From Methanomassiliicoccaceae archaeon (GTDB lineage: Archaea; Thermoplasmatota; Thermoplasmata; Methanomassiliicoccales; Methanomethylophilaceae): 64,000 bases of DNA. This document shows positions 26,414 through 34,518 of the stretch, piece after piece. Made by a program: the position numbers and the translations under genes. The stretch is from contig PWHV01000022.1 of NCBI GenBank assembly GCA_003555025.1, positions 21,418-85,417 of the forward strand, in the 5' to 3' direction. The notes under the pieces are model-generated. The model had not been told where the DNA came from and ran no database searches. It saw only the letters and a program-made list of their open reading frames with translations. Numbering within the stretch: the stretch's first letter is position 1; the number at the start of each line of letters is the position of its first letter.

Positions 26414-27697
26414 TCATTCAGGCGGCTTCTCCACCGAGAGGAACGCGCAGAGGGTGGCCACCAGCATGCAGAGGAACATGAACAGCCACAGCGACTTGAA
26501 CTCCGCCAGCTCGGTGCCGGTGGTGACGAAGAGGCCGGAGACGCTCTGCATCACCGCCGCACCCGCGAAGGGGAAGATGTTGAGCGACGCTATCACCGTG
26601 CCGATGATGGCCAAGGGGAAGAGCTCCTTCAGCTGCGCGAAGGCCACCACGAACCAGCTGCCGAAGAAGCCGAAGCAGAAGGTGATGGCCCCCTGCGCCC
26701 CCATGGTGGCGAGATCCCCGGCGGTGAGCCACATGAACCCCCATAGCAGCGTGAAGATGGCCGTTCCCATGATGAGGACCTTCCTCCTCGACCTCAGCAC
26801 CCGGTCGGAAAGGACCCCGGACACCGGAGCGCCGCAGATCATCCCCGCCCCCACCAGGGTTATGAGGAGGCTGTAGTCCTCCATGCCGTAGATGTTGCGG
26901 TAGTACATGCCCGCCTGCAGGCCCTGGAATGTCATTATGCAACCGTAGATGATGAAGAACCATATCGCCAGGGGCCAGAACTTCCTGCCCGAGCTGAAGG
27001 CCATGGTCATGCCCTGGCGCAACGGTATCACCTCGTCGCCGGCGCCCGGCGGCGGGGAGCCCCGCTCCGCGGTCTCCACCTCTTGGATGCTGGGCAGCCC
27101 GCGGAGGCGGGGCCGGTCGATGACTATGGCATAGACAAGCACCGTAAGGGCGATGGTGAACAGGCCCAGCAGGATGTAGGTATTCTGCCAGCCGTAGCTG
27201 GCGGTCATAACCGCCAGCGGCGTGGCCGCCACGATCGCCCCCACGTTCCCCACTGCCAGCAGTATGCCGGTGAGGGAGGCGAACTCGTTGCTGCGGAACC
27301 ACATGGCGAAGACCCTCATCGCCGGGATGTAGACCATGGCGACACCGGCGCTGATGAGCAACCTGCCCAGCAGCACCACCTCGAACGACGGCGCGAACGC
27401 GCTCAGGAAGGAGCCGAAGGCCGCCAACGATAAGAAAACGATCAAGGTCCTCTTCGGCCCCCATCGGTCGGCGAGCACGCCGCTGGGGAACTGCAGGGCG
27501 GTGTAGACGAAGAAATAGGCCGAGCCGAGCATGGCCACCGATGACGCGCTCACCTCGAAGATGTCGGCGATGTCCCCGCCCACCACCGAGGTGGAGGTGC
27601 GGTGGAAGTAGACCAGGAAATAGCCCAGCGCCAGCACCGCGAATATCAGCCAGCGGTAGCGCAGCAGTCTCCTGACACTTCCCTCTTCCAACACCAT
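26414..27697 (-). CDS. Major facilitator superfamily transporter
   Basis: This 427-residue protein has about 12 membrane helices with a central loop near residues 195-225. The MFS loop motif between helices 2 and 3 reads GVLADRWGPKRT, and a related VSGVLSDRVLRSRRK lies in the second half. The substrate is not evident; GlpT/NarK-like anion or sugar-phosphate carriers are a loose match. The ATG at 27697 (MVLEEGSV) is chosen because the longer frame runs into the tRNA-Val gene. Confidence 0.88.
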   Translation of the reverse strand: MVLEEGSVRRLLRYRWLIFAVLALGYFLVYFHRTSTSVVGGDIADIFEVSASSVAMLGSAYFFVYTALQFPSGVLADRWGPKRTLIVFLSLAAFGSFLSAFAPSFEVVLLGRLLISAGVAMVYIPAMRVFAMWFRSNEFASLTGILLAVGNVGAIVAATPLAVMTASYGWQNTYILLGLFTIALTVLVYAIVIDRPRLRGLPSIQEVETAERGSPPPGAGDEVIPLRQGMTMAFSSGRKFWPLAIWFFIIYGCIMTFQGLQAGMYYRNIYGMEDYSLLITLVGAGMICGAPVSGVLSDRVLRSRRKVLIMGTAIFTLLWGFMWLTAGDLATMGAQGAITFCFGFFGSWFVVAFAQLKELFPLAIIGTVIASLNIFPFAGAAVMQSVSGLFVTTGTELAEFKSLWLFMFLCMLVATLCAFLSVEKPPE

Positions 27698-27792
27698 GCC
27701 TTCCTCTTCCTCCGGTGCAAAGAACGACCGCCATGTTGATAATGGCTGTCGCCTGGTATAGAACAGCTCGTCGAACGAAATGCGAGGGGGGA

Positions 27793-27868
27793 TGGTGGGC
27801 TCGGCCGGATTTGAACCGGCGGTCTCCGCCATGTCAAGGCGACGTCATAACCCCTAGACTACGAGCCC
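27793..27868 (-). tRNA. tRNA-Val (GAC)
   Basis: The minus strand folds as acceptor GGGCUCG/CGAGCCC, a D arm with GUC/GAC, anticodon stem UCGCC/GGCGG around loop UUGACAU (anticodon GAC), and T arm GCCGG/CCGGC. CCA is encoded. The AT-rich stretch ATAATAATAAAAAC just upstream on the minus strand (about 27887-27900) is the likely TATA box. Confidence 0.95.
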
Positions 27869-28031
27869 TAGGGAACGGGGATACCTGTTTTTATTATTAT
27901 ATCTTTCCACCGCCGGCCGGGGCACTGGCATTCCGCCATCGGCCACCGCTCCCCCGCCGCGGGGAACAGGCGCCCAATTGCATGCGGCCGCGTAATCTAT
28001 TAATCACCCGAGTCAATGGTCCAATGGTATC

Positions 28032-28271
28032 ATGACCGAGATAATCCTTTTCACCAAGCCCGAATGCCAGAAGTGCGACCACGTCAAGGAGCGGCTGCCG
28101 GCGGGCGTCGACATGGAGATATTGGACGCCGACAGCGTCGACGGCATGGCCGAGGCGGCATACTACGAGCTGCTGGAGGAGGAGTTCCCCGTGCTGGTGG
28201 TGGACGAGGAGGTGGTCACCGGGGCCATCAGGATCCTCGAGCGCCTGAGGTCGATCGTCGGGAGCGGATGA
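28032..28271 (+). CDS. Small thioredoxin/glutaredoxin-like protein
   Basis: This 79-residue protein starts with a beta strand followed by the redox motif ECQKCDHVK (CxxC), and later has FPVLVVDEEVV, where the cis-proline of the thioredoxin fold is expected. It should act as a thiol reductant or redox partner, target unknown. The kae1 start lies within its stop codon region, so the two are coupled. A TATA-like GTAATCTATTAATC sits about 30-40 bp upstream. Confidence 0.85.
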   Translation: MTEIILFTKPECQKCDHVKERLPAGVDMEILDADSVDGMAEAAYYELLEEEFPVLVVDEEVVTGAIRILERLRSIVGSG

Positions 28272-29269
28272 TGCTCACGCTGGGCATCGAGGGCACCGCC
28301 CACACCGTGGGTGTGGGCATCGTCGACGATGACGCCAATGTCCTTGCCAACGAGATGGAGATGTACCGCCCTCCGCAGGGCGGCATCCATCCCCGCGAGG
28401 CCGCGAACCATCACGCCGAGCGCGTGACCCCGGTGATAAGGAATGCCCTCGACGCCGCCGGCGTCTCCGCCTCGGACATCGGACTGGTGTCCTTCTCCCG
28501 CGGCCCCGGGCTCGGGCCCTGCCTGCGCACGGTGGCCACCGCCGCCCGCTCCCTCGCCCTCTCCCTGGGCGTGCCTCTGTTGGGGGTGAACCATTGCATC
28601 GCCCATCTGGAAATAGGCATAGCCAGCACCGGATGCCGCGACCCGGTGCTGCTCTACGCGTCGGGAGGCAACACCCAGGTCATCGCCTTGGCGGAGGGCC
28701 GCTACCGCATCTTCGGCGAGACCTTGGACATCGGCATCGGCAACATGCTGGACAAGCTCGGCCGCGAGCTCGGCCTCGGCTACTACGCCGGACCGGCCAT
28801 AGAGAAACTGGCCCTGGAGGGAGAGCGCTACCACGAGCTGCCGTACTCGGTCAAAGGGATGGACGTGGCCTTCTCCGGCATAATGACCGCCGCCGTCGCC
28901 CTGCAGCGAAAGGGAGTCCCGCTGGAGGACATATGCCACTCGGTGCAGGAGACCTGCTTCGCCATGCTGGTCGAGGTGACCGAGAGGGCGATGGCGCACA
29001 TCGGCAAGGACGAGCTGCTGCTGGGCGGCGGCGTGGTCCAGAACAACAGGCTCCGCGCCATGGCGGAGGCCATGTGCGCCGAGCGGGGGGCGCGGATGCA
29101 CGTCCCCGAGCCCCGCCTCTGCGTGGACAACGGGGCGATGATCGCCTGGACCGCGAAGCTGATGCACGACGCGGGCATCAGGACGAAGGTCGAGGACACC
29201 AAGGTGGACCAGCGCTTCCGCACCGATGACGTGGAGGTCATCTGGCGGCCGAAAGCTGCTCCCCTATGA
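28268..29269 (+). CDS. kae1: tRNA threonylcarbamoyltransferase Kae1 (unfused)
   Basis: Kae1 is the catalytic subunit of the KEOPS complex, which puts threonylcarbamoyl on A37 of ANN-decoding tRNAs. The 333-residue ASKHA-fold protein has the metal motif NHCIAHLE, YASGGNTQV, and the late GGGVVQNNRLR and CVDNGAMIAW. Many archaea fuse Kae1 to the kinase Bud32; here Kae1 ends without it, and no Bud32 is in the window. Two adjacent ATGs (28268, 28271) are possible starts. Its end overlaps the DHH gene by 32 bases, tail to tail. Confidence 0.93.
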   Translation: MMLTLGIEGTAHTVGVGIVDDDANVLANEMEMYRPPQGGIHPREAANHHAERVTPVIRNALDAAGVSASDIGLVSFSRGPGLGPCLRTVATAARSLALSLGVPLLGVNHCIAHLEIGIASTGCRDPVLLYASGGNTQVIALAEGRYRIFGETLDIGIGNMLDKLGRELGLGYYAGPAIEKLALEGERYHELPYSVKGMDVAFSGIMTAAVALQRKGVPLEDICHSVQETCFAMLVEVTERAMAHIGKDELLLGGGVVQNNRLRAMAEAMCAERGARMHVPEPRLCVDNGAMIAWTAKLMHDAGIRTKVEDTKVDQRFRTDDVEVIWRPKAAPL

Positions 29270-30596
29270 CGCGGTCCAGCTCCTGCAGGAACTCCTCCTC
29301 CCTCTCCAACGGCACCGCGGCGCCGCTGGCGATACGGTGGCCGCCGCCGCTGCCGCCCGCCTGCGAGCTCGCGTGTCGCAAAGCCGCCGCCAGGTCGATG
29401 CCGGCGGCGAGCTGCTCGTTGGTCCCTCGCCCGGACACGCGGACGCTGGTCTCTTTGCGGCTGAGGCCGAAGCAGGGGAGGCGGCTGTCGCCGAGATACT
29501 GCATGGCCACGCCGCAGACTATGCCGGTGAATCCCGAGGAGGGGCTGTGGAAGTACTGGATGTTCTCCATGCTCTGCAGGCCCTGCTCCTCTAGCTCCAG
29601 CACCATGCGCACCACCTCATCGAGGTACTCCATGCGCAGGTCCCTTGCCTGGCGCATCGCCCCCTCATCCCCCAGGGCCAAAGCGACGCCGAGGCTCTCC
29701 TGGTCCTTGCGCCCGCAGGCGTTGAGCAACGATGCCAGCTCCTCGGCGTCCATGCCCCAGCCGTCGAGGCGGTAGCGGGCCCTCGAGACCTCCTTCATCG
29801 TCGCCAGGCTAACGCCCTGGTCGACAAGGCGCAGGGCGATCAGCGAGGAGAGCCGGCGGCGGGACTGCTCGTCGAGGTCGCTGTCCTTGGTCCCCGGCGG
29901 TATACCGGCGCCGTTGAGGAAAGCGTCCACCTCCTCCGGTCTTCCGCTCACCCCCGCGATGTAAGGGTCGGTGCTGTGGTAGAGGGCGGAGCGCAGCTCG
30001 CCCGCAGGCACCAGCGACCCGGCGCCCTCTTGGATGTGGCCGCGGGCCACTCCCTCGGCCAGCAGGTGGGCGTTGACCCCGGTGGGCCCGTTTATGTGCT
30101 GGCGGTCGCCGGCGATGCCGGCGAAGGCCACTTGGACCAGGTCCCAGTTGGCGGGGTCCATCTCCACCGCCAGCATCAGGGAGAGCGACCCGGCGCAGGC
30201 GGAGGTCATGCCGTCGATGCCGAAGTGGTGCGGGTTGACGTAGGGAAGGTCCTCCCGGTCCTCGCCGTCGAGGTGGTGGTCGAGGACGATGACGTCCTTG
30301 CCGGTCGAATAGAGGGCGTCGAGATAAGAGGCGCCCATGTCGGCGACGATGACGCAATCGCAGTCCGAGGCGGCGATCTCCTCCGCCCCCTGCGCGCTCA
30401 GGGCCTTGTGCAGCCGCACATGGACATCCTTGCCGCCGCGGATGAGGGCGGCGGAGAGGACGCCGGCGGCGGAGATGCCGTCGGCGTCGTAGTGCGAGGC
30501 GACCTGCACATGCTGGTGCTTGGCCAGGACCTCGGCGCAATATGAGAAACGTGAAAGTAGTTTCGGGGGAAGCTGGACGCTACCGTCCATGGGCAT
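29238..30596 (-). CDS. DHH-family RecJ/GAN-like nuclease
   Basis: This protein of about 452 residues has the DHH signature set: SHYDADGISAAG (motif I), VIVADMGAS, VIVLDHHLDGE (the DHH box) and a DHHA1-like C-terminus with GGSGGGHRIASGAAV. Archaeal relatives are single-strand exonucleases that ride with the GINS-MCM helicase. The gene follows S15, an arrangement known in euryarchaea. GTG 30602, ATG 30596 and ATG 30590 are competing starts; the middle one is given. Confidence 0.9.
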   Translation of the reverse strand: MPMDGSVQLPPKLLSRFSYCAEVLAKHQHVQVASHYDADGISAAGVLSAALIRGGKDVHVRLHKALSAQGAEEIAASDCDCVIVADMGASYLDALYSTGKDVIVLDHHLDGEDREDLPYVNPHHFGIDGMTSACAGSLSLMLAVEMDPANWDLVQVAFAGIAGDRQHINGPTGVNAHLLAEGVARGHIQEGAGSLVPAGELRSALYHSTDPYIAGVSGRPEEVDAFLNGAGIPPGTKDSDLDEQSRRRLSSLIALRLVDQGVSLATMKEVSRARYRLDGWGMDAEELASLLNACGRKDQESLGVALALGDEGAMRQARDLRMEYLDEVVRMVLELEEQGLQSMENIQYFHSPSSGFTGIVCGVAMQYLGDSRLPCFGLSRKETSVRVSGRGTNEQLAAGIDLAAALRHASSQAGGSGGGHRIASGAAVPLEREEEFLQELDRVIGEQLSAAR

Positions 30597-30598
30597 CC

Positions 30599-31054
30599 TC
30601 ACTTGAGCATCAGCTCTGCGGTCTTGATGGAGTACTTCCAGCGGGGGGACAGGACCCCTTTCTTCTTGTAGTACTTCTCGAGGCGGCGTATCCTGGACTC
30701 GACCAGCTGCAACGCCCTCTTGTTGCTCACGTCCATGCGGTGCTCCTTGAGGTGGCCGCTGAGGTTGATGGCCTTCCTCATGAGATTGGCCATGTCCTCG
30801 GGGATCGCGGGCAACAGATCGTTCTCCACCATGATCTCGGTGATGGTCTTGCCAGTGGCCAGCTTTACATCGGGGATGGCGTGCTGGTCCCTCAGGACCA
30901 GGCCTATCATCGCCGAGGAGGCTCCGTCGTTGGCCATGCTGACGACCTTTTCTTTTATGTCCTCAGCGGAATACGGCACCCACTCCGGGTTCTCGGTGGC
31001 GGGGGGCCTGTGTGAGGCTGACTTACCTTTCTTTCTAGCGTGCATTCTTGCCAT
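30599..31054 (-). CDS. rps15: Ribosomal protein S15
   Basis: This 151-residue small-subunit protein binds the central domain of 16S rRNA. The archaeal/eukaryotic N-terminal extension (MHARKKGKS, PEWVPYS) and the core GHLKEHRMDVSNKRALQLVE with RRLEKYYKKKG are both clear. ATG 31054 is chosen because GGAGG lies about 10 bases upstream. A TATA-like GGCTTAAATACT occurs near 31110-31121. Confidence 0.96.
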   Translation of the reverse strand: MARMHARKKGKSASHRPPATENPEWVPYSAEDIKEKVVSMANDGASSAMIGLVLRDQHAIPDVKLATGKTITEIMVENDLLPAIPEDMANLMRKAINLSGHLKEHRMDVSNKRALQLVESRIRRLEKYYKKKGVLSPRWKYSIKTAELMLK

Positions 31055-31146
31055 TAGGATCCTCCAAATGAATCGTCTGGCGGCGAGGCTTTTTGCCAAT
31101 CCTACTCCTAGTATTTAAGCCCTTCACCCCTCGCCGCGCGCCCCGG

Positions 31147-31515
31147 TCAGTATGTCCTGTTGGCGGGCAGCGCCCCCCGCACTCCGCCGCGGGGGTCGTC
31201 CACGTCGCCATGGTAGCGGGGTATGAGATGGACGTGCATGTGCATGACGGTCTGGCCGGCGGCCTCGCCCACGTTGACGCCGATGTTGTAACCGTCGGGG
31301 GAGCGCTCGCGGTCGAGCAGCTCCTTGGCCTCGTCCAGAAGCTCCCCGGCCGCCTTCAGCTCCTCGGCGTCGGCCTCGAAGAGGCCTCTGAAATGGCGGA
31401 AGGGTATGATTAGCAGGTGCCCCGGGCTGGCGGGGTAGCGGTCTTCGCGCGCGTAGCACCAGCGGTTGCGGAGCAGGACCTCCTCCTCGGGCGGGGCGCA
31501 GAACGGGCAGCTCAT
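31147..31515 (-). CDS. HIT-family nucleotide hydrolase
   Basis: This 122-residue histidine-triad protein has the catalytic motif HMHVHLIPR and an N-terminal zinc pair CPFC. HIT proteins hydrolyse nucleoside phosphoramidates or dinucleotides such as Ap4A. The intermediate SPGHLLIIPFRHF strand is typical. It stands as a single gene between S15 and the divergent small membrane protein. Its exact substrate cannot be told from sequence. Confidence 0.92.
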   Translation of the reverse strand: MSCPFCAPPEEEVLLRNRWCYAREDRYPASPGHLLIIPFRHFRGLFEADAEELKAAGELLDEAKELLDRERSPDGYNIGVNVGEAAGQTVMHMHVHLIPRYHGDVDDPRGGVRGALPANRTY

Positions 31516-31628
31516 GGTTCTTATCCCTCATGCCCTCGCACGTCTATAAGGCGAACGCCTCCGATGAGATGCGGGCCGACCCTGCCGCTGCGGGACGGAC
31601 ACAATTAAATATCCGCGACAAAAATCCA

Positions 31629-31802
31629 ATGCCAGATGTCAGGAGACTCATCGAAGGCCTCCCGTCGTCGCAGCGCAGGGGGGCCACCCTGCTAGGCATC
31701 GAGGACCCATGGGTCCTGCTCGCATATCTGCTGTCCTTCATCGTCGCCGCCGGGTGCATCGCCTACGGCCTGCTGAACTGGAACGAGGGCGGGGACGATT
31801 GA
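31629..31802 (+). CDS. Small single-helix protein, symporter accessory-like
   Basis: The 57-residue product contains LGIEDPWVLLAYLLSFIVAA and ends YGLLNWNEGG. I recognise the EDPW-LAYLL...YG-NWN pattern from the tiny accessory proteins encoded beside sodium/solute symporters in methanogens. Here it has an extra N-terminal segment of about 20 residues and no symporter nearby. ATG 31629 is chosen because the TATA-like CAATTAAATAT (31602-31612) lies just upstream. A longer in-frame start exists at 31530 but would precede the promoter. Confidence 0.65.
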   Translation: MPDVRRLIEGLPSSQRRGATLLGIEDPWVLLAYLLSFIVAAGCIAYGLLNWNEGGDD

Positions 31803-31805
31803 TGC

Positions 31806-32351
31806 TCAGATGAGGCCGGCGTCGCGCAGGTCCTCGGCGATGTTGTCCACCGCCTTCTCCACGTCGTGGAACGTCTTGGCGCCGGTGCAGACCAGCTTGC
31901 CGGAGCTGAAGAGCAGCAGGACCACCTTGGGCGACTCCATGCGATAGACCAATCCGGGGAACTGCTCCGGCTCGTACTCCACCTTCTCCAGGCCCAGGGT
32001 GATGGCGAGGGCGTTGAGGTTGATCTCGCGGCCGAGGTCGGAGGAGGCCACCATGTTCTGCACCTCGATCTCCGGCCTCTCGAAAACCTCCACATTCTGC
32101 TCCCGGAGGCGGGCGGAGATGAAGGCGATGGCCTCATGCGCCTGGTCCAGGTTCTTGGCCCCGGTGCAGACCGCCTTGCCGCTGCGGAACAGCAGTATGG
32201 CGGTCTTGGGCTCCTTGATGCGGTATATGAGGCCGGGGAAGCGCTCGGGGTCATAGTCCGCGCCCTCCATGCTCAGGGAGATAGACTGGAGGTCCAGGCT
32301 CTTGGCCACTGCGGTGGATGAGACCACGTTCTCGATACGGACTGACGCCAT
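31806..32351 (-). CDS. tbp: TATA-box-binding protein
   Basis: TBP nucleates archaeal transcription at TATA boxes. The 181-residue protein is two direct repeats of the saddle fold, each with a FPGL-YR strand and a SGK-VCTGAK strand (RSGKAVCTGAK and SSGKLVCTGAK). The C-terminus is a short DLRDAGLI. A strong TTTATAAA lies at about 32387-32394 before the gene on its own strand. It is the only general factor in the window. Confidence 0.98.
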   Translation of the reverse strand: MASVRIENVVSSTAVAKSLDLQSISLSMEGADYDPERFPGLIYRIKEPKTAILLFRSGKAVCTGAKNLDQAHEAIAFISARLREQNVEVFERPEIEVQNMVASSDLGREINLNALAITLGLEKVEYEPEQFPGLVYRMESPKVVLLLFSSGKLVCTGAKTFHDVEKAVDNIAEDLRDAGLI

Positions 32352-32386
32352 TTTTCACAACCTCTCCCGGTGATTTTTATGACTGT

Positions 32387-32737
32387 TTATAAAGGTTGTT
32401 CGAGACCCATCAAAGAGTATGCCCAACGCAGCACCTCTATGTACTCGTCACGGGGAAAGGCCAGAGGCTCAGGGAGCTCGCGGAAGAAGCAATGCTCCAT
32501 CTCGCCCTCTCTCAGCGCGGCGCCGGCCTCGCCGGCGCAGACGTTGCTGTCGTACACGGGGCGGCAGCCCTTGACCTTAAGCTCGAGTCCGCACTCCTCC
32601 GCGAACTCCCGGCGGGCGGCGTCGCGTATGGACTCGCCCTCCTCGATGCCACCGCCGGGCATCTCCCAGCCGCGGCGGGGGTTGCGTATCATCAGGAACT
32701 CGCCGTCGCGTATGCCCACGCAGTAGACCGTGCTCAC
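32387..32737 (-). CDS. Nudix hydrolase
   Basis: This 116-residue protein carries the Nudix box GGGIEEGESIRDAARREF followed by AEECG, which matches GX5EX7REUXEEXGU. It should hydrolyse a nucleoside diphosphate linked to another group, with Mg2+. The start is GTG at 32737, overlapping the fibrillarin stop codon by 4 bases (GTGA), so the two are cotranscribed. The substrate is unknown. It could be a housecleaning enzyme for damaged nucleotides. Confidence 0.9.
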   Translation of the reverse strand: MSTVYCVGIRDGEFLMIRNPRRGWEMPGGGIEEGESIRDAARREFAEECGLELKVKGCRPVYDSNVCAGEAGAALREGEMEHCFFRELPEPLAFPRDEYIEVLRWAYSLMGLEQPL

Positions 32738-33387
32738 GCCCGCACCACCACCATGGCGTGGTCCTTCTCGTAGGGCTCGAGCATGCGCACGTCGACGACG
32801 CTGAGGCCCTCCGACTCCAACTTGGCGACGGCACGCTCCAGGATCTTGGCGGGGGCGGCGGTGACGTCCTCGGAGCGCGACTTCAGGGCCAGCATGCCCC
32901 GCTCGGCGCCGAAGGCCCTCATGTTCTCAGCCAGCATGGAGGCCTGGCCCTTCTGTGCCACGTCCTGGTAGACCACTGACGCTCCCTCCACTGCGAAGGC
33001 CAGGTCCTGAGGACGGCCGGCGTCCCCCATCACTGGGAGCATGTTGCGGCGCCGCCCGCAGACGGTGACCAGGTCGCGGAACGAGCGCGGCGAGACCTCG
33101 ACGCAATACACGGTCCCGCGGTCGAGGAGGTCGGAGAAGTGGGACGCGGTGGTGCCGCTGGCCGCCCCCAGGTAAAGGAGGCGGTCGTCGCGGCGCAGCG
33201 GCAGCTCCCCTCCCCGCGCCATGAAGGCGGCGGGCTTGCTGCGCTGCAGCGACCACTCCCGCCATTCAGCGCCGTTGCGGCTGTGCAGCCTCTCGCCGTA
33301 GACCTTGCTGCCAGGGTCCAGGGAGCGGGTGAGGATGCGGCCGTCCCGCTCTGCCAGCCTCTCCTCCAGCCCGTCGGTGACGCGCAT
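32734..33387 (-). CDS. flpA: Fibrillarin-like rRNA/tRNA 2'-O-methyltransferase
   Basis: This 217-residue enzyme transfers methyl groups from SAM in the C/D-box RNP. The SAM motif reads LYLGAASGTTASHFSDL, followed by VYCVEVSPRSFRDLV and YQDVAQKGQA, all typical of fibrillarin. The C-terminus LEPYEKDHAMVVV is characteristic. A TATA-like CCCTTATATGG lies about 25-30 bp upstream. Its partner Nop5 is elsewhere in this window rather than adjacent. Confidence 0.95.
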   Translation of the reverse strand: MRVTDGLEERLAERDGRILTRSLDPGSKVYGERLHSRNGAEWREWSLQRSKPAAFMARGGELPLRRDDRLLYLGAASGTTASHFSDLLDRGTVYCVEVSPRSFRDLVTVCGRRRNMLPVMGDAGRPQDLAFAVEGASVVYQDVAQKGQASMLAENMRAFGAERGMLALKSRSEDVTAAPAKILERAVAKLESEGLSVVDVRMLEPYEKDHAMVVVRA

Positions 33388-33629
33388 GCTTTATGCATGG
33401 TCGCCTTCCATATAAGGGTATCAGACCCGGCGAGGAGGAACAGATGAGGGAGCCACGCTCGACGGCGTCCCCGGGCCTCGGCGCTCATCGGCAGGCCCAC
33501 GATGGAGGGGCGGGTCGTGGACCTTCGCGATGGGGATGGCCGCGACCGGCAAGGGAGCTCCGCCATCGCTTTCCGCTCGGGAATGTACCGACCAAAAGGG
33601 CCCGGCCGCCGACTTTTTGGACGGATGGC

Positions 33630-34517
33630 TCACAGGCGCAGCAGATACTCGGCTATCCCGTAGCCCTTCCTGCCGCGCCAGTCGTACTCCGCCAGCGTCT
33701 CGAACAGGAGGCTGCGGGCGCCGTCCTTCTCGAAAGGCAGGGCGGTCTCGCGGACGACGGCGCCGGATATCAGGTGCCGTTTGCCCTCCTCGTCGGCGAT
33801 GTCGATGTCGAAGGACTGCGGCCCCCCTTTCGCGGCGTATCGCGTCTCCACCGTGGCGCGGCGCACCGCCAGGCTGCGGCCGTCGCGGTGCACGAAGCCC
33901 GCCACCACCTCGCCCTCGTCCAGCACCAGGCGGGTGAGGTTGAAGGCCGTCCTGCGGTCGAGCTGGCAGTTGATCCACATCCACTCCCGCGGGGCGTTCC
34001 AGTCGCGTACGCCCCAGCTGTGGTCCCTCTCGCCCAGGCCGCGGACCCTCCGCACCTCGCCGCCGAGGGCCACCTTGCCCACCGCCTCGCCGTACTGCTC
34101 CCGGTGCTCGGCGGCCACCGACGCCGCCAGCCGCTCCCCCTCGGCGGAGACGCAGCGGCGGTAGTCGAACTCCTCGTTGAGCGGCGTCCACAGCACGTCC
34201 ATATCCGCGTCGATGGGTATGGGACCGTCCTCGGTCATGCTCGCCAGCTGCCCGCTGAAGGCCAGCCTCCAGCCCTGTCCCTCCGGTGCGAAGGAGAGTC
34301 CACCGGCCTCAAGGCCGCCGCCCGCCCCGTCCGCTCTCATGCCGCAGACCATGCCCGGCGACATCATGAACAGGAAGGCCTCCTTGACGCCGCGGTTGGG
34401 CCGCAGGCCGATGCGCATGAACGCCGTCAGCTCCGCCTCGCGGTCATGGAAGTTGAAATACAGGCTCTCGCTCCAGTCCTCGTGTTCCCCCGCCTCGCGG
34501 GGCTCGAATCCGTCCAT
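33630..34517 (-). CDS. CrtC/AttH-like (DUF7064-type) protein of unknown function
   Basis: This 295-residue protein is rich in beta strands and contains GLGERDHSWGVRDWN, a motif I know from the DUF7064 / hydroxyneurosporene-synthase (CrtC) / AttH lipocalin-like family. Some of those hydrate isoprenoid double bonds, and others have unknown roles. No signal peptide or membrane helix is evident. The gene starts one base after the phosphotransferase-like gene ends, so they form a two-gene operon. I assign no reaction. A hydrophobic or isoprenoid ligand is only a guess from the family. Confidence 0.7.
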   Translation of the reverse strand: MDGFEPREAGEHEDWSESLYFNFHDREAELTAFMRIGLRPNRGVKEAFLFMMSPGMVCGMRADGAGGGLEAGGLSFAPEGQGWRLAFSGQLASMTEDGPIPIDADMDVLWTPLNEEFDYRRCVSAEGERLAASVAAEHREQYGEAVGKVALGGEVRRVRGLGERDHSWGVRDWNAPREWMWINCQLDRRTAFNLTRLVLDEGEVVAGFVHRDGRSLAVRRATVETRYAAKGGPQSFDIDIADEEGKRHLISGAVVRETALPFEKDGARSLLFETLAEYDWRGRKGYGIAEYLLRL

Positions 34518-34518
34518 A

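Noticed and set aside
27698..27832. Longer N-terminus for the MFS transporter
   Set aside because: The extra codons run into tRNA-Val; ATG 27697 gives a normal MFS start.
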